Translations under genes and position numbers: made by a program
Part shown: positions 5,055 to 7,006 of the stretch, piece after piece
Layout of the letters: the number at the start of each line of letters is the position of its first letter
Position numbering within the stretch: position 1 is the first letter of the stretch
Notes under the pieces: model-generated
Seen by the model: the letters and a program-made list of their open reading frames with translations, nothing else
What the model was told of the DNA's origin: nothing
Database searches by the model: none
Origin: Chloroflexota bacterium
GTDB lineage: Bacteria; Chloroflexota; Ktedonobacteria; Ktedonobacterales; Ktedonobacteraceae
DNA length: 7,006 nucleotides
Reading direction: 5' to 3'
Assembly (NCBI GenBank): GCA_021828635.1
Contig: JAJZEJ010000495.1
Location: forward strand, 1-7,006

Positions 5055-5762
5055 ATGACAGATATCATGATAACAACGCCGATGCATCAGCTTCGCAGTT
5101 ATTTGGCCTTACCGACAGGTGAGGGGCCGTGGCCTGGCGTGGTCGTGGTACACGATGCTTTTGGCATGAGTGACGACTTGCGCCATCAGGTTGATTGGTT
5201 GGCGAACGCTGGTTATGTCACTATTGCTCCCGACCTCTATTCCTGGGGACGGAAAAGCACCTGCTTACGTGCGACTTTTCGTGATCTGGCGGCTCGCCGA
5301 GGCACGGCCTTTGAAGATATCGACGCCGTGCGCCAATGGCTGAGTGAGCAATCTACCTGTACTGGCAAGATTGGCGTGATCGGCTTTTGTATGGGGGGCG
5401 GTTTCGCGCTACTTCTTGCTCCCAATCACGGGTTCTCAGCATCAAGCGTGAACTATGGCCGTGTTCCTGATGATGCTGAAACTATTTTGCAAAGTGCATG
5501 TCCGATTGTTGGCAGTTTCGGCGGCAAGGATCGCACGCTGCCTGGGGCCGCTGGTCGCCTCGAACGCATACTTGAGAAACTCAATATTGATCACGACATC
5601 GCCGAGTATGATGGGGCCGGCCATGGATTCCTTAACAACCATCACAGCATCTTGCTTGCGGTTCTGGCACCGCTCATGGGTGTTGGCTATCACGAACCTT
5701 CTGCTCAAGATGCTCGGCGACGCATTCTCGCATTCTTTGATCAGCATCTCAAGCTCAAATAG
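5055..5762 (+). CDS. Dienelactone hydrolase-family alpha/beta hydrolase
   Basis: GGAGGG lies five bases before the ATG at 5055, which sets the start; an upstream in-frame ATG at 5013 lacks such a site. The product has 235 residues, the usual family length, with no signal peptide, so it should act in the cytoplasm. The Cys-Asp-His triad of dienelactone hydrolases is complete: Cys112 in the nucleophile elbow IGFCMGGG, Asp159 in GGKDRTLPG and His190 in GAGHGF. The segment [21 protein letters not shown] (31-50) is the family's oxyanion/acidic strand region, with Asp34 at the site where classic enzymes have Glu. YVTIAPDLY follows. Classic members hydrolyse dienelactone in chlorocatechol breakdown, but many act on other esters or lactones, so the substrate is open. 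It is followed after 36 bases, with no terminator, by an alditol oxidase gene, suggesting an operon. A lactone made by polyol or sugar oxidation would be a reasonable substrate (inference). Confidence 0.85.
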   Translation: MTDIMITTPMHQLRSYLALPTGEGPWPGVVVVHDAFGMSDDLRHQVDWLANAGYVTIAPDLYSWGRKSTCLRATFRDLAARRGTAFEDIDAVRQWLSEQSTCTGKIGVIGFCMGGGFALLLAPNHGFSASSVNYGRVPDDAETILQSACPIVGSFGGKDRTLPGAAGRLERILEKLNIDHDIAEYDGAGHGFLNNHHSILLAVLAPLMGVGYHEPSAQDARRRILAFFDQHLKLK

Positions 5763-5798
5763 GAAATAAAGAGCTTTTCCATATATAAGAGGAAGACT

Positions 5799-7006
5799 AT
5801 GACTGAGACGCATGCATCAGAAAGGAACTGGGCGGGCAACTACACGTACCAAGCCCAGAATCTGCACCGACCGACGACGATTGAACAGGTGCAGCAGATC
5901 GTCGCCAACGCTGCCAGCGTGCATATATTGGGTTCGCGGCACTCGTTCAACGACATCGCCGACTCTAGGGAACTCATATCGCTGGAGAATCTGCCCGCAG
6001 ACGTGGTTGTTGACCACGAAGCCCAAACGGTCTCCCTGCGTGGAGGAGTGAAGTATGGTGATCTGGTCAAAACGTTACACGAGGAGGGGGTAGCTCTGCA
6101 CAACCTCGCCTCGCTTCCCCACATCTCCGTCGCCGGTGCCGTGTCCACGGCGACGCATGGCTCAGGCGTCACCTGTGGCAACCTCGCAACCGCAGTTGCG
6201 GGCTTGGAGATCGTGACATCTAGCGGAGAAATCCTCAAGGCGTCCAGAGGCAACCCCGACTTCGATGGTCTGGTAGTCGGTCTGGGCGCACTTGGTGCTG
6301 TTACCCGCATCACCCTGGATGTGCAACCGGTCTACGAAGTGAAGCAGCAGGTCTTTGAAGGACTAAGCTGGAAGGCGCTCTACGACCACTTTGACGAGAT
6401 CACCTCCTGCGGCTACAGCGTCAGTATCTTCACTCGCTGGGGTCAGACCAATGAGCAGGTCTGGGTTAAGAGTCGGGCGGATGAACCCGACCGGGTTGGG
6501 GAAGAACTCTTCGGCGCGGTTGCCGCAACGGTTGATCGGCATCCAATCTTCGAACTCGATCCACTCCCGTGTACGCCGCAGTTGGGGCAACTTGGTCTCT
6601 GGTCCGAGCGATTACCGCATTTTCGCATGGGCTACACTCCCAGCGCCGGCCAGGAAATCCAGTCGGAGTACCTCTTGCCGCGCCGGCATGCCATAGGGGC
6701 CATAGAAGCCATACGCACCCTGGCAGACGAGATTCGACCAATCTTGCTGGTGAGCGAGATTCGCCGAGTGGCCGCCGACCGCTTATGGATGAGTACGAGC
6801 TACGAGCAAGACTCCGTTGCCCTTCACTTCACCTGGAAGCGTGAGCCAGCGGCGGTTCAGCAGATGGTCGCCCAGATCGAGAATGCCCTTAGTCCGTTCG
6901 AGGCACGCCCGCACTGGGGCAAGGTCTTTCATGTGGGCGCAGACACCATCGCTTCACTCTACAAGCGCCATTCCGACTTTGTCCGTCTGCAAGAGCGGCT
7001 CGACCC
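5799..7006 (+). CDS. aldO: FAD-dependent alditol oxidase (AldO/xylitol oxidase type), 3' end outside window
   Basis: AAGAGGAAG lies just before the ATG at 5799. The frame is open for 402 codons to the window edge; the Streptomyces AldO family is about 418 residues, so only a short C-terminus is missing. Residues 1-180 form an FAD-binding PCMH-type domain with GSRHSFND, where His48 is the expected covalent flavin attachment residue, and ASLPHISVAGAVSTATHGSG, a family hallmark. The C-terminal half is an ALO-type substrate domain. It carries SEIRR (Glu320, Arg322), ALHFTW (His343, Thr345) and HWGKVFH (Lys375), which as I recall match the active-site residues of AldO, even in numbering. The enzyme oxidises the terminal CH2OH of polyols such as xylitol or sorbitol to an aldose, passing electrons to O2 to make H2O2. 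No signal peptide is visible. It is probably cotranscribed with the hydrolase upstream. Codons look more GC-rich at third positions than in the rest of the window. Confidence 0.9.
   Translation, partial: MTETHASERNWAGNYTYQAQNLHRPTTIEQVQQIVANAASVHILGSRHSFNDIADSRELISLENLPADVVVDHEAQTVSLRGGVKYGDLVKTLHEEGVALHNLASLPHISVAGAVSTATHGSGVTCGNLATAVAGLEIVTSSGEILKASRGNPDFDGLVVGLGALGAVTRITLDVQPVYEVKQQVFEGLSWKALYDHFDEITSCGYSVSIFTRWGQTNEQVWVKSRADEPDRVGEELFGAVAATVDRHPIFELDPLPCTPQLGQLGLWSERLPHFRMGYTPSAGQEIQSEYLLPRRHAIGAIEAIRTLADEIRPILLVSEIRRVAADRLWMSTSYEQDSVALHFTWKREPAAVQQMVAQIENALSPFEARPHWGKVFHVGADTIASLYKRHSDFVRLQERLD

Noticed and set aside
5840..6741. Several minus-strand frames opposite the alditol oxidase
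   Set aside because: These are shadows of a GC-rich gene; the + strand frame is continuous for 402 codons with all family motifs.

Overview
The window looks like chromosomal DNA of a moderate-GC, free-living bacterium. I favour a Ktedonobacter-like Chloroflexota, because short palindromic repeats, a secreted Cys-containing protein, a Gly/His-rich peptide behind a bacteriocin-type leader and an actinobacterial-style alditol oxidase occur together. This assignment is inference; there is no rRNA or other marker gene to prove it.

Layout. Bases 1-371 hold the 3' end of a probable secreted protein on the + strand. A repeat- and hairpin-rich gap (372-611) follows. A 476-codon gene (612-2042, +) then encodes a single-pass membrane protein with a PEGA-like repeat and a Cys-containing outer domain. 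It converges, across a strong hairpin at 2044-2080, on two minus-strand genes. The first of these in transcription order is a small stand-alone receiver-like protein (3018 to 2569). The second is a 106-residue peptide (2444 to 2124) with a canonical double-glycine leader and a core made almost only of His, Tyr, Gly and Asp. A 386-base divergent gap with several inverted repeats and possible gene debris leads to a VIT1/CCC1-family membrane transporter (3405-4088, +). A bidirectional terminator (4136-4184) separates it from a small three-helix membrane protein on the minus strand (4629 to 4261). The region 4630-5054 contains a truncated UPF0158-like remnant. The right end is a probable two-gene + strand operon: a dienelactone hydrolase-family enzyme (5055-5762) and an FAD-dependent alditol oxidase (5799 to beyond the window end).

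How the parts may work together. The double-glycine peptide is the most unusual item. Its leader implies processing and export by a C39-peptidase ABC transporter, which is not in the window, and its core looks suited to binding metal ions. A VIT-type transporter lies about 1 kb away and a degenerate receiver gene lies directly upstream. A link between these three is possible but rests only on proximity. The hydrolase/alditol oxidase pair is probably a carbohydrate or polyol oxidation module unrelated to the peptide.
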